From Streptomyces sp. NA02950 (GTDB lineage: Bacteria > Actinomycetota > Actinomycetes > Streptomycetales > Streptomycetaceae), in contig NZ_CP054916.1 of assembly GCF_013364155.1 (NCBI RefSeq), forward strand, positions 2,045,001 to 2,109,000: 64,000 nt of DNA, in the 5' to 3' direction. Below, one piece after another: positions 16,796-26,342 of this stretch. Every line of letters begins with the position of its first letter. Position 1 is the first letter of the stretch. Below the pieces are notes generated by a model. The model did no database searches and had not been told where the DNA came from. It saw only the letters and a list, made by a program, of their open reading frames with translations. The translations under genes were made by a program, and so were the position numbers.

Positions 16796-19700
16796 TCACT
16801 CCGCCGCCGTGGCCAGCAGCAGCGCCGCGTCCCGTACGTCCGGGTGCGGATGCCCGCGCAGCGCGCGCAGGTGCTCGCGCCACGGCTCCGACCAGTCGGT
16901 GCGGCGGCCGCCCGCCTCGGTGAGGGTGGTGGCGAACAGCCCGGCGGCGTGGCCGCCGTCCTCGCTCAGCTGCCACGCCGCGTACAGCAGCGCCTCGTCG
17001 GAGCCGGGCCGCACCGCCGCGTTCAGCCGCTGGTGCAGTACCTCGGCGGTGCGGGCGGCGAGGGCCGGGCGGGCGGAGTGCAGTCGGCTGAGGCGGGCGA
17101 GCGCGGCGGTCAGCGGGCCGGGGCGGGAGTTCAGATCCAGGACGTGGACCAGGACATGGGCGGCGTCGGGGATGAACGTCTCGTAGCCGGCGAGGAGTTC
17201 GGCGGCGGCGGTGGCGGCGCGGCGCATCGGGCGTGTCGCCGTACCGCCGGGGGCGCGAGCGGCGAGCCGCGTGGCGAGGTGGCGGATCCGGCGGCGGGCG
17301 GGCCGGTCCCGGCCGGGCGCGGCGTCGGGGGTGCCGGGCCGGGTGTCGGCGATGGCGAGGGCGGCGAGCGCCCAGGCCAGGGGGTTGTCCTCGGGTGTGC
17401 CGTCGGGGGCGGCCGCCACCAGGGCCAGCAGCGCGTCGGCTGCGGAGCTCCAACCCGCCCGGTTGTCCAGGTCGGTGACGGCGGCGACCAGGACGGCCGC
17501 CACGTCCGGGGCCCAGGGCGACCAGACGGCGAGCGCGGCGTGGCCCGCCGCGGCCACCTCGGGGTCGTCGGTGTCGCAGACGACGCGGACGAGCTGGGCG
17601 TAGCGCGCCCGGTGGGGTTCGGGCAGGTCCAGCGGATGGACGCGCAGCACGGCGTGGCGCAGTTCGCGTCGGCCGCTCGCGGCGGCGGTCAGCATCTCCC
17701 AGACGCGCTTGGCGTCGAGCAGCCGGGTCGCGAGGGCGACGCAGGCGGCCTGGACGTCGTGGTGCTGGCCGGGCAGCGCACAGGCGTCGGCGAGGAGGGT
17801 GGCGGCGTCGGGCACGGGCAGCAGGGTGGCGGCGAGCCGGGCGGCCTCCTTGCGGCTGGTGACCTTCGGGGGCACGGTCGGCACGGCGGTCGCCACCCCG
17901 TCCGGTGCGAGGACACCGCGGATCGCGCCCTCCAGCCGTGACGGTTCGGCGTAGCGGGCCGCCCGGGTGGCCGCGTACATCGCCACCCGGGCCCGGTCGT
18001 CTCCCGCGTGGGCGAGCAGCGCGGGCAGGGCGTCGCCGGGCCGGTCGGTGCGGGCGAGGGCGGCGAGCGCGGCCTCGGCGAGCACCGGGTCGTCGGCATC
18101 GGCCCAGGCCCGTACGGCGGCGGCGCCGGTGACGGGGATCGGCGCGGCGCGGGCGATGGCCGAGGTGCGCTCATGGGGCGGGCGGGAGGAGTCGGCGGCG
18201 GTCCGCTCCAGGAGACGCGCCGCGGCGGCCTGCTGGCGGGGCAGCCAGCGGACGGCGTCATGGGTAGCGGGCGGGGTCCAGGGGGTGCCGGGTGTCAGAA
18301 ACCGGCCGTACGGCGGTGTGTCGGCCAGGACGAGGTCGAGCAGATCGGTGCGCCGGCGTGTCAACACCGCCAGGACGTCCGGCAGTACGGCCGCCGAGGG
18401 GTCCTGCGCGAGGATCTCCGCGACTCGCGCGTCGCGCTCACCGGGGGGCTCCAGCCACAGCCCGACGGCGGTGCGTGCGGTGGTGTCGCTGCCGAACTGG
18501 ATGGCCTGGCGCAGCAGTTCCTGGAGCTCGGGCATGGCGTGGGCGCGTCGCCCGAGCGAACGGACGAGGGCGAACGTCAGCTCGTGGTCGACCCGGTCGG
18601 CGCCCGCCTCCAGCCAGGGCCGCAGCGCTTCGAAGACGGTGTGTTCCTGGCCGCGCCGCAGGGTGTGGTCGAGTCTGCCGAGGTCGGCCGCGCCGACCCG
18701 CCCGGCGAGCCGGGTGACGGTGCGCAGCGCCCAGCCCAGCAGCTCCCGCTGCCCGGTGACGGCGTGTTCGCGCAGCAGCGCGACGGCGAGGCGGCGCAGG
18801 GCCCGCCGGGTGGCCGCTGAGGAGTCACGGGCCTGGATCGCGTCGCCCGCGACCCGGTCCAGATGCTCGGCGGCGGCGTCGGTGAACAGGGCCGGATGGA
18901 CGGTGGCGAGCGCGCCGAGCGCCGCGCAGCGCACCGGGTCCTGTTCGTTGCGCAGTCGTTCCAGCAGGGCCAGCAGCGAGGTGACGGCGTCGGGGTCGCC
19001 GGAGTGTGCGGCATTGCGGATCAGCAGGGGATAGGCGAGGGCGCGGTCCTCGGCCGGGGAACGGCGTGCCGCGCTGAGCAGTTCCTCGCGCGCCTCGTCG
19101 ACGGGCAGATACGCCACGGCCTCCAGCACCGCCGTCCAGTGCGCCCCGCGTTCGCGCGCCCGCGCTGCCATCCGGCGCGCCTCGACCTGACGGGCGGCGC
19201 GCGGCAGGACCTCGAGGACAACGGGGTCGAGGGACGCGTGGGCGGGGTCGCGGCCCTCGGTGGCGCGGGCGAAGACATCGGCGCGGCGGGCGGGCGGCAG
19301 CGCGGCCAGCAGCCGCGCCAGCGCACCCGCGTCGTGCCGCAGGGCCCGGGCCAGCTCGGGGAGTCCGGGCGGGTCGGCGCGTACGAGGCGGCGCAGTACG
19401 GCCCGTTCGAGGCCCGGGGCGCGCAGCAGGGGCGCCTGGGCCGGGGTGAGCAGCAGCCGCAGCGTGCGGGTGGGGTCGGCGGCCACCAGGGCGGACAGCC
19501 GGTGGCGCACCGGGAGCGGCAGCGCGCCGTGGCACACGTCCTCCAGCAGGTCCAGCACCCGGTGCGGTGCGACGGGAACGGCGAGGGCGACACCGTGTGC
19601 GTACCGCGCCCACCAGGCGTCGCGCAGGGCCTGGGGCAGCGTGGTGAGCTGCCGTTCGGCCTCGTCGAGGAAGGTGAGGGGGTGGCGGGGGACGAGGGGG

Positions 19701-20227
19701 CGCCAGCTGCCGACGGCGTGGAAGAGGGCGGGCAGCAGCCGGGCGAAGGTGTCCGCTCCGCAGCCGGGCAGCAGCCGGGCCGCCTCGGCGTCGCCCCATC
19801 GCTCCCGCACTGGCTCGATGAGCCGGTCGGCCAGCGCAACGCGCCGTCCGGCGACAACGGTACGCGTCAACTCCCGCCGTACGGCGGCGGGCGCGTCCTG
19901 GAACGCCGCCTCGAGCGCCTCGTCGTCGATCCCCTCCCCGTCCCGCGCCGCCGCGAGGGCGTGGTGGCGCACCACGGGGTCCGGGTCCAGGAGCCGCCGC
20001 TGAAGATGGCCGGTCCGTCCGCCGACCGCCGCGGCCGCGGCGGCGAGCCGCCGCTCGTACACCCCGCGACGCTCCAACTCGCCGATGAGCGCGCCGAGTT
20101 CACCGCGCGCGGTGGCCGCCCTGGTACGTACGGCCAGTTCGTGCATCCGGCGCGGATGCGGCAACGGGTCGAGGGCGGTGAGCAGCTCATCTGCGAGGGC
20201 GCGGGGGGCTCGGGGCTCATGAACCAT
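16796..20227 (-). CDS. Very large HEAT-like helical repeat protein
   Basis: 1143 residues, no signal peptide or membrane segment. The whole length is alpha-helical repeats of HEAT/ARM character: recurrent leucine/alanine helices followed by DPDPVVRHHAL, DPVRCAALGAL, DDRARVAMYAATRAARYAEP and HPDVRDAALLLATAAE. Such solenoids are protein interaction scaffolds. No catalytic motif was found and I do not recognise a named family. The ATG at 20227 lacks a ribosome binding site; CACAAT 8 nt upstream could be a -10 of a leaderless message. Confidence 0.8.
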   Translation of the reverse strand: MVHEPRAPRALADELLTALDPLPHPRRMHELAVRTRAATARGELGALIGELERRGVYERRLAAAAAAVGGRTGHLQRRLLDPDPVVRHHALAAARDGEGIDDEALEAAFQDAPAAVRRELTRTVVAGRRVALADRLIEPVRERWGDAEAARLLPGCGADTFARLLPALFHAVGSWRPLVPRHPLTFLDEAERQLTTLPQALRDAWWARYAHGVALAVPVAPHRVLDLLEDVCHGALPLPVRHRLSALVAADPTRTLRLLLTPAQAPLLRAPGLERAVLRRLVRADPPGLPELARALRHDAGALARLLAALPPARRADVFARATEGRDPAHASLDPVVLEVLPRAARQVEARRMAARARERGAHWTAVLEAVAYLPVDEAREELLSAARRSPAEDRALAYPLLIRNAAHSGDPDAVTSLLALLERLRNEQDPVRCAALGALATVHPALFTDAAAEHLDRVAGDAIQARDSSAATRRALRRLAVALLREHAVTGQRELLGWALRTVTRLAGRVGAADLGRLDHTLRRGQEHTVFEALRPWLEAGADRVDHELTFALVRSLGRRAHAMPELQELLRQAIQFGSDTTARTAVGLWLEPPGERDARVAEILAQDPSAAVLPDVLAVLTRRRTDLLDLVLADTPPYGRFLTPGTPWTPPATHDAVRWLPRQQAAAARLLERTAADSSRPPHERTSAIARAAPIPVTGAAAVRAWADADDPVLAEAALAALARTDRPGDALPALLAHAGDDRARVAMYAATRAARYAEPSRLEGAIRGVLAPDGVATAVPTVPPKVTSRKEAARLAATLLPVPDAATLLADACALPGQHHDVQAACVALATRLLDAKRVWEMLTAAASGRRELRHAVLRVHPLDLPEPHRARYAQLVRVVCDTDDPEVAAAGHAALAVWSPWAPDVAAVLVAAVTDLDNRAGWSSAADALLALVAAAPDGTPEDNPLAWALAALAIADTRPGTPDAAPGRDRPARRRIRHLATRLAARAPGGTATRPMRRAATAAAELLAGYETFIPDAAHVLVHVLDLNSRPGPLTAALARLSRLHSARPALAARTAEVLHQRLNAAVRPGSDEALLYAAWQLSEDGGHAAGLFATTLTEAGGRRTDWSEPWREHLRALRGHPHPDVRDAALLLATAAE

Positions 20228-20319
20228 GACGAGGATTGTGCACGGTGGGGGTGACCGCGCCGTAGGGGTGTCGGCCCGGTGCCACCGGACGCGCCCGCCG
20301 GGCCGCCGTCACACCGCGC

Positions 20320-20958
20320 TCAGACATCCGGCTGGTGGATGGTCTCCCACGGCACCTGGCGCCATGGACTCTTCTCGTTCATCGGGTCCACCAGCCGTTG
20401 CACCGCGCGGGCGGTGTCCTCCTGGGACACCGGCCAGTCCTCGTGTTCGGTCCCGGTCAGACCGTGCATCCACACCCGGCGGCCGATCATGTAGTCGTCG
20501 GCGTACTCCTTCCAGGAGCCGTAGGTGCGGGCCACCGGGGCGACCACCTCGCGCAGCAGCCGCCACGCGGTGGGCTCGTCGATGTACTCCGAGGCGAGGC
20601 CGTAGCGGACCACATCGGCGTAGCGGACGATGTCCCAGGCCAGCGGCGGGTGGCCGAGCCGGGGGGCCATCTGGTCGCGGTGGCCGTGCGAGGCGAGGAA
20701 GCCCAGGATCTCCAGCAGCGTTTCGGTGGAGGTGATGTCCCAGCTGTCCGAGAGCCGTGCCCGGGAGGTCGAGCGGTCGATGCGCTTGAGCGGGTAGAGG
20801 AGGGTGTGGGAGTGCCCCGGGGTGCGTTCGGCGAGGATCGCCGCGAGGGAGACCATCCACCGCTGGTGCGAGGTCAACGGAGTGGGGAAGCGTCTCTTCG
20901 CCGACGGGCCCACGGCCATCTTCACGAGGGCGCCGCCGAATTGTGTCCATCCAGCCAT
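20320..20958 (-). CDS. DUF1266 domain protein
   Basis: 212 residues. The family core is the Trp-rich C-terminal half: LAWDIVRYADVVRYGLASEY, then IDEPTAWRLL and TYGSWKEYADDYMIGRRVWM. Members are found in toxin/immunity-like and stand-alone contexts and have no proven function. ATG 20958 has no clear ribosome binding site. Oriented away from the betaine operon. Confidence 0.75.
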   Translation of the reverse strand: MAGWTQFGGALVKMAVGPSAKRRFPTPLTSHQRWMVSLAAILAERTPGHSHTLLYPLKRIDRSTSRARLSDSWDITSTETLLEILGFLASHGHRDQMAPRLGHPPLAWDIVRYADVVRYGLASEYIDEPTAWRLLREVVAPVARTYGSWKEYADDYMIGRRVWMHGLTGTEHEDWPVSQEDTARAVQRLVDPMNEKSPWRQVPWETIHQPDV

Positions 20959-21250
20959 AGGGCTGGAGATGCTGGCAGAGTCCCCGCGCACCCGTCAATC
21001 GCCACCCGCTGCCGTACCCCGCTGCCGCCGCTGCCGTACGTCGCCACCGGGCCCCTGGCCGTCGCCACCCGTTCCGCGCGACCCCGCCGATCAGCGGCCT
21101 TCCGGTTACGCCGTGCGAGGCGGACCGGCGCCACTTACGCTCGGTGTGTGGACCGGCCTCGCGCCCCGAGGGACCGAGGGACGGCGAAGGAGCACCCCGC
21201 GAGGTGTCACCACGGAGGCCGGTCACTCCGTCCGAGCCCGGAGGCGATTC

Positions 21251-22720
21251 ATGCCGGAGCTTTTCATCGGCGGCCGCTGGACAGCCGCCCTCGACGGACA
21301 CACCCGCGAGATCCGCTGCCCCGCGGACGGGAGCCTGGTGGCCACGGTCGACGAGGCCGGGCCGAAGGACACGGCCGCGGCCATCGCGGCCGCCCGTGAC
21401 GCCTTCGACCGCGGCCCCTGGCCCGGCACCCCGGCCGCCGAGCGCGGCAGGCTGCTGCTGCGCGTCGCCGACCTGCTGGAGCGCGACAAGGCCGACATCG
21501 CCCGCGCCGAGTCCCTGGACACCGGGAAACGGCTGGTGGAGAGCGAGTACGACCTCGACGACATCGCGAACTGCTTCCGCTGGTTCGGCCATCTGATCGC
21601 CTCGACGGGCCCGGGGCGGGTCATCGACGTGGGCAGCCCGGAGGTGGACAGCAGGGTGGTGCACGAGCCGGTGGGGGTCTGCGCCCTGATCACGCCGTGG
21701 AACTATCCGCTGCTCCAGACCGCCTGGAAGGTCGCCCCCGCGCTCGCCGCCGGGGACACCTTCGTGCTCAAGCCCAGCGAGCTGACCCCGCACAGCGCCA
21801 TCGGGCTGATGCGGCTGCTGGCCGAGGCCGGGGTGCCGCCGGGCGCGGCCAATCTGGTGCTGGGAGCGGGCGCGACCGTGGGCGCGCCACTGGCCACGGA
21901 CGAGCGGGTGGACCTGGTGTCGTTCACCGGCGGAGTGGTCACCGGCCGCTGGATCATGGCGGCCGCCGCGCCCACGGTGAAGAAGATCGCGCTGGAGCTG
22001 GGCGGCAAGAACCCCAACATCGTCTTCACCGACTCCGACTTCGACACGGCCGTGGACTACGCCCTGATGGCCGTGTTCCTGCACGCCGGGCAGGTGTGCT
22101 CGGCCGGTGCCCGGCTGCTGGTCCAGGAGCAGCTGCACGACGCGTTCATCGACGAGATCGTGCACCGGGCCCGGCAGATCCGGCTGGGCGGTCCGTTCGA
22201 CGAGGACGCCCGCAGCGGTCCGCTGATCTCCGCGGCGCACCGCGAGAAGGTGGCGGCCTATGTGGCGTCCGGGATCGACGAGGGCGCGGTGCTGCGCTGT
22301 GGCGGGACACCGCCGGACGACCCGGCGCTGGAGCACGGCTACTTCTATCTGCCGACGGTGCTGGACGACTGCACCCCGGACATGTCCGTGGTGGAGGAGG
22401 AGTCGTTCGGCCCGGTGCTCACCGTGGAGCGGTTCCGCGACGAGGACGAGGCCGTCGCGCTGGCCAATGACACGGTGTACGGGCTGGCGGGGGCGGTGTG
22501 GACGCAGGACGCGGAGAAGGCGCACCGGGTGGCGTCCCGGCTGCGCGCCGGCACCGTGTGGATCAACGATTTCCACCCGTACGTCCCGCAGGCCGAATGG
22601 GGCGGGATGAAGCAGTCGGGGATCGGGCGCGAGCTGGGCCCGGCGGGTCTGGCCGAGTACCAGGAGGCCAAGCACATCTGGCGCAACACCGCGCCCCGCC
22701 CGCAGAGGTGGTTCGCATGA
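21251..22720 (+). CDS. NAD-dependent aldehyde dehydrogenase, betaine-aldehyde dehydrogenase type
   Basis: 489 residues, complete ALDH. Asn151 is in TPWNYP, Lys174 in LKPSE, the SFTGG loop near 224, the general base Glu249 in LELGGKNP and the nucleophile Cys283 in GQVCSAG. It oxidises an aldehyde to the acid with NAD(P). It is first in an operon with an APC permease and a GMC oxidoreductase; together these could convert choline to glycine betaine, or degrade an amine or amino alcohol. The GGAGG site precedes ATG 21251. Confidence 0.88.
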   Translation: MPELFIGGRWTAALDGHTREIRCPADGSLVATVDEAGPKDTAAAIAAARDAFDRGPWPGTPAAERGRLLLRVADLLERDKADIARAESLDTGKRLVESEYDLDDIANCFRWFGHLIASTGPGRVIDVGSPEVDSRVVHEPVGVCALITPWNYPLLQTAWKVAPALAAGDTFVLKPSELTPHSAIGLMRLLAEAGVPPGAANLVLGAGATVGAPLATDERVDLVSFTGGVVTGRWIMAAAAPTVKKIALELGGKNPNIVFTDSDFDTAVDYALMAVFLHAGQVCSAGARLLVQEQLHDAFIDEIVHRARQIRLGGPFDEDARSGPLISAAHREKVAAYVASGIDEGAVLRCGGTPPDDPALEHGYFYLPTVLDDCTPDMSVVEEESFGPVLTVERFRDEDEAVALANDTVYGLAGAVWTQDAEKAHRVASRLRAGTVWINDFHPYVPQAEWGGMKQSGIGRELGPAGLAEYQEAKHIWRNTAPRPQRWFA

Positions 22721-22790
22721 CACCACCGAGGTGGTCGGCATGACACCGCGGGTGGTCGGCGTGCTGCCGCAGAGGTGGTGCGTATGACGG
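22701..22790 (+). repeat. Degenerate tandem repeat of a Shine-Dalgarno plus start-like unit
   Basis: Four successive units resemble GAGGTGGTNCGCATGAC: at about 22704, 22729, 22750 (GGGTGGTCGGCGTG) and 22772. The last one supplies the GAGGTGG and ATG of the permease gene; the first overlaps the end of the aldehyde dehydrogenase gene. Confidence 0.6.
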
Positions 22791-24331
22791 CGACCGAGCC
22801 CGCCGGGCCATCGCCGGGCGCCCGGCCCGAGGGCGGGCACGACGACGACTCGCTCACCGAACTGGGCTATCGCCCCGAACTCAAGCGGACCCTCGGCAAC
22901 TTCCATACCTTCGCCGCCGGGGTCAGCTACATCTCCATCCTCACCGGCACCTTCCAGCTGTTCTACTTCGGCGTGAGCCATGGCGGCCCGGCCTACTGGT
23001 GGTCCTGGCCGATGGTGTTCGCGGGCCAGCTGATGGTGGCGCTGTGCTTCTGTGAGCTGGCGGGCCGCTATCCGGTGGCCGGGTCGGTCTACAACTGGTC
23101 CAAGCTGCTGGGCGGGCCGCATGTGGGCTGGCTGGGCGGCTGGATGATGATGACGGCCACCATGGTGTCGCTGTCGGCGGTGGCGCTCGCGTACCAGATC
23201 ACGCTGCCGCAGATCTCCTCGTGGTTCCAGTTCATCGGCGACGGCAGCAGCGGCACCGAACGGGCCGCCAACGCGGTGATGCTCGGCAGCGTCCTGGTGC
23301 TGTTCACCACGCTGGTGAACGGCTTCGGCGTGAAGCTGATGGCACGGATCAACTCGGCGGGTGTGGCCATCGAGCTGGTCGCCGCGATCGTGCTGATCCT
23401 GCTGCTGGCCGCGCACATCACCCGCGGCCCGGCCGCCGTGATGGACACCTACGGCCTCGGCAGCGGAGAGCATCTGGGCTATCTGGGGGCGTTTCTGACC
23501 GCCTCGCTGGCCTCGGCCTACGTCATGTACGGCTTCGACACCGCCTCCTCGCTCGGTGAGGAGTCCTTGGACCCGGCCCGCAACGCACCGCGCGCCATCC
23601 TGCGGGCGCTCGTCGCCTCGTTCGTCATCGGCGGGCTCATCCTGCTCTTCGCGCTGCTCGCGGTGGAGAACCTGAACGCCAAGCAGCTGTCGGTGGACGG
23701 GCTCCAGTACGTGGTGCTGTCGGTCCTCGGCGGCACCATCGGCGACATGGTGCTGTGGTGCGTGGTCGTCGCGATCACGGTGTGCGCGCTGGCCGTGCAC
23801 ACCGCGGGGATCCGGCTGATGTTCGCCATGGCCCGGGACAACAACCTCCCCGGCGGCTCCAGGCTGGCCCGGGTCCATCCGCGGTTCCAGACCCCGCTGC
23901 TCCCGGCGATCCTCATCGGTCTGGTGGCGGTCGGCATCCTGGTCATCAACATCAACCAGCCACAGATCTTCTCGGTGGTCACCAGTATCGCGATCATCAT
24001 GATCTACATCGCGTATCTGCTGGTCACCGTCCCCATGCTGGTGCGCAGGCTCCGGGGTGAGTGGAAACCGGCCGAGGGCCGCTTCTCACTGGGCCGGTTC
24101 GGGCTGACGGTCAACGTCCTGGCGGTGCTGTGGGGGGTGGCGATGTCCATCAACCTGGCCTGGCCGCGCGCGCAGGTCTACAACGCCTCCGGTCCACAGC
24201 ACTGGTATCTGCGCTGGGGCGCGTTCCTGTTCATCGGCGTGGTCGCGCTCGGTGGCTTCGCCTACTACTGGTTCGTCCAGCGCAGACACACGGGTGTGCT
24301 CGCCGAGCACGCCGCCACCACCACCCCGTGA
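22784..24331 (+). CDS. APC-superfamily amino acid/amine permease
   Basis: 515 residues with about 12 membrane helices. The APC signature region is FHTFAAGVSYISILTGTFQL near residue 40, CELAGRYPVAGSVYNWS near 88, and the ASAYVMYGFDTASSLGEES turn near 245. It resembles the eukaryotic-type BAT/GABA permease group rather than lysine or glutamate exchangers. It would import the substrate (choline, an amine or an amino acid) processed by the flanking oxidoreductases. ATG 22784 was chosen for the GAGGTGG 5 nt upstream. Confidence 0.86.
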   Translation: MTATEPAGPSPGARPEGGHDDDSLTELGYRPELKRTLGNFHTFAAGVSYISILTGTFQLFYFGVSHGGPAYWWSWPMVFAGQLMVALCFCELAGRYPVAGSVYNWSKLLGGPHVGWLGGWMMMTATMVSLSAVALAYQITLPQISSWFQFIGDGSSGTERAANAVMLGSVLVLFTTLVNGFGVKLMARINSAGVAIELVAAIVLILLLAAHITRGPAAVMDTYGLGSGEHLGYLGAFLTASLASAYVMYGFDTASSLGEESLDPARNAPRAILRALVASFVIGGLILLFALLAVENLNAKQLSVDGLQYVVLSVLGGTIGDMVLWCVVVAITVCALAVHTAGIRLMFAMARDNNLPGGSRLARVHPRFQTPLLPAILIGLVAVGILVININQPQIFSVVTSIAIIMIYIAYLLVTVPMLVRRLRGEWKPAEGRFSLGRFGLTVNVLAVLWGVAMSINLAWPRAQVYNASGPQHWYLRWGAFLFIGVVALGGFAYYWFVQRRHTGVLAEHAATTTP

Positions 24332-24341
24332 GGAGAGGCCC

Positions 24342-25892
24342 GTGGACGAGTTCGACTACGTGGTGGTCGGTGGCGGTACGGCCGGATCGGTCGTGGCGGC
24401 GCGGCTGAGCGAGGACCCCTCGATCTCGGTGTGTCTGCTGGAGGCGGGCCCCTCCGACGTCGGCGACGACAACGTACTGCGGCTGGACCGCTGGATGGGG
24501 CTGCTGGAGTCCGGCTACGACTGGGACTACCCCATCGAGCCGCAGGGCAGCGGCAACAGCTTTATGCGGCACGCCCGCGCCAAGGTGCTCGGCGGCTGCT
24601 CCTCGCACAACTCCTGCATCGCCTTCTGGGCCCCGGCCGAGGACCTCGACGAATGGGCCTCCCAGGGGCTGGACGGCTGGTCGGCCGCCGACTGCTTCCC
24701 GCTGTTCCGGCGGCTGGAGTCCAACGACGCGCCCGGCGACCACCACGGCCACGACGGCCCGGTCACCATCCGCAGTGTGCCGCCGAAGGACCCGTGCGGG
24801 GTGGCGCTGCTCACGGCCTGCGAGGAGGCCGGGATCCCCACCGTCCCGTTCAACTCCGGCACCACCGTGGTGCACGGCGCCAACTGGTTCCAGATCAACG
24901 CGCGTGAGGACGGCACCCGTTGCTCCGCCTCGGTGGCGTATCTCCATCCGGTGATGGACGGGCGGTCCAATCTGGAGGTGCGCACCGGGCTCCAGGCCAA
25001 GCGGCTGGTGCTGAACGAGGACCGGCGCTGCACGGGCGTCGACTATCTGGCCCCCGACCTCATCCACACCCACACCGTGCACGCCCGTCGCGAGGTGATC
25101 GTCTCCTGCGGCGCGATCGACTCCCCGAAGCTGCTGATGCTCTCCGGCATCGGCCCGGCGGACCATCTGCGCGAGACGGGCATCGAGGTGGCCGTGGACT
25201 CCCCCGGTGTCGGCGAGAACCTCCAGGACCACCCGGAGGGCGTCATCATGTGGAACGCCGAGCAGCCCATGGTCACCCGCTCCACCCAGTGGTGGGAGAT
25301 CGGCATCTTCTCCCCCACGGAACCCGGTCCGGACCGCCCGGACCTGATGTTCCACTACGGCTCGGTGCCGTTCGACATGAACACCTACCGGCGCGGCTAT
25401 CCGACCTCCGAGAACGCCTTCTGCCTCACCCCCAATGTGACGCGCGCCCGCTCCACCGGGACCGTACGGCTGCGCACCCGCGACTTCCGCGACAAACCCC
25501 GGGTGGATCCGCGCTACTTCACCCACGAGCACGACATCCGGGTGATGACCGAGGGGTTCCGGGTCGCCCGCAACATCGCGGCCCGGCCCGCGCTGGCCCT
25601 GTGGGCGGGCGCCGAACTCGCCCCGGGCCCCGATGTGCACACCGACGACGAGCTGTTCGACTACATCCGGCAGACACACAACACCGTCTACCACCCGTCC
25701 TGCACGGTGCGGATGGGCGCCCCGGACGACCCGGCCGCGCCGCTCGACCCCCAGCTGCGGGTCAAGGGGGTCGCGGGGCTGCGGGTGTGCGACGGTTCGG
25801 TGATGCCGCATCTGGTCGCGGTCAACCCGTGCATCACCACGATGATGATCGGCGAGAAGTGTTCGGACATGATCAAGCGCCGTCATCCATGA
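24342..25892 (+). CDS. GMC-family FAD oxidoreductase, choline dehydrogenase type
   Basis: 516 residues from GTG 24342 after AGGAGAGG. The dinucleotide-binding GGGTAGSVVAARLSE is at residues 9-23, the GMC signature HARAKVLGGCSSHN near 78 and the second signature GAIDSPKLLMLSGIGP near 262. The active-site His is in HNTVYHPSCTVRMG, and VNPCITTM carries the Asn partner. GMC enzymes oxidise alcohols; with the neighbouring aldehyde dehydrogenase this pair resembles BetA/BetB. The substrate is not proven and no betI-type regulator adjoins. Confidence 0.85.
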   Translation: MDEFDYVVVGGGTAGSVVAARLSEDPSISVCLLEAGPSDVGDDNVLRLDRWMGLLESGYDWDYPIEPQGSGNSFMRHARAKVLGGCSSHNSCIAFWAPAEDLDEWASQGLDGWSAADCFPLFRRLESNDAPGDHHGHDGPVTIRSVPPKDPCGVALLTACEEAGIPTVPFNSGTTVVHGANWFQINAREDGTRCSASVAYLHPVMDGRSNLEVRTGLQAKRLVLNEDRRCTGVDYLAPDLIHTHTVHARREVIVSCGAIDSPKLLMLSGIGPADHLRETGIEVAVDSPGVGENLQDHPEGVIMWNAEQPMVTRSTQWWEIGIFSPTEPGPDRPDLMFHYGSVPFDMNTYRRGYPTSENAFCLTPNVTRARSTGTVRLRTRDFRDKPRVDPRYFTHEHDIRVMTEGFRVARNIAARPALALWAGAELAPGPDVHTDDELFDYIRQTHNTVYHPSCTVRMGAPDDPAAPLDPQLRVKGVAGLRVCDGSVMPHLVAVNPCITTMMIGEKCSDMIKRRHP

Positions 25893-26342
25893 CGCCGTGA
25901 GCCGTGGGACGACCCGCGCGCGGCGCCCATGCCGCACCCCGGCCCCCGTGTCCGGGATATGGAATGTGAGCTGGGACTTCTTGACCGGCCGGAGGTACCG
26001 CTGGTTGGATCGATGGCATGAAGCGACAGGACCTCACGCGGCGACGCCATGTCGACCTCGCGCGTGTCTCCAGCTCGTTCTGTTGCTGCACGGCCTGATC
26101 CGGTCGCATCCGGCCTGATCCACCACCGGGCCCGAGCGCGTCCCGCCGCTCTCCCCCACTGAGCCCCGTGGTTCTTGTGTGCCTTCTCCTCCCGACATCC
26201 GGCTGATGTCCGGCTGCCGCTGCGCGCCGCCGTTTCCCGCTCCTGGCGCGTAGCCACACAGCTCGTCCCCGCACGGCGACGCCCCCGTCGAACGCCGTGC
26301 GCCGATCCCGCCTGCCCGCACCTGTCTTCCGGGAGTCCCCCC
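25893..26342 (+). promoter_or_regulatory. 5' leader region of the organosulfur operon
   Basis: A 450-bp region between the GMC gene and sfnG. It holds a promoter-like TTGACC (25981) and TTGGAT (26005) 18 bp apart, the Cys leader peptide starting 8 nt after that -10, and a GACATC-CGGCT-GATGTC hairpin at 26194-26210. The arrangement is consistent with transcription or translation attenuation. Exact alternative structures were not resolved. Confidence 0.5.
26018..26098 (+). CDS. Cysteine-rich leader peptide (attenuator uORF)
   Basis: 26 residues, too short for routine gene calling. The peptide opens MKRQDLTRRRHVDLARV and has Cys-Cys-Cys at residues 22-24, then Thr-Ala and stop. Short, Arg/His-rich peptides of this kind (RRHVDLxRV followed by Cys) occur upstream of sulfur-assimilation genes in actinobacteria, and polycysteine uORFs have been shown in mycobacteria to attenuate downstream expression according to cysteine supply. 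The ATG lies where transcription from the predicted promoter would start, so it may be leaderless. It precedes sfnG by 244 bp. Confidence 0.8.
   Translation: MKRQDLTRRRHVDLARVSSSFCCCTA

Noticed and set aside
20309..23878. 1189-codon minus-strand ORF across the DUF1266, aldehyde dehydrogenase and permease region
   Set aside because: Runs antisense to two clear enzymes; composition is Gly/His/Arg-rich noise typical of mirror frames.
24231..25937. 568-codon minus-strand ORF opposite the GMC oxidoreductase
   Set aside because: Mirror frame; the plus strand has all GMC motifs.
26206..26253. Second small ORF (15 codons, two Cys) in the sfnG leader region
   Set aside because: No ribosome binding site or leaderless promoter, and it lacks the RRHVDL-type pattern; noted only as a possible secondary sensor.
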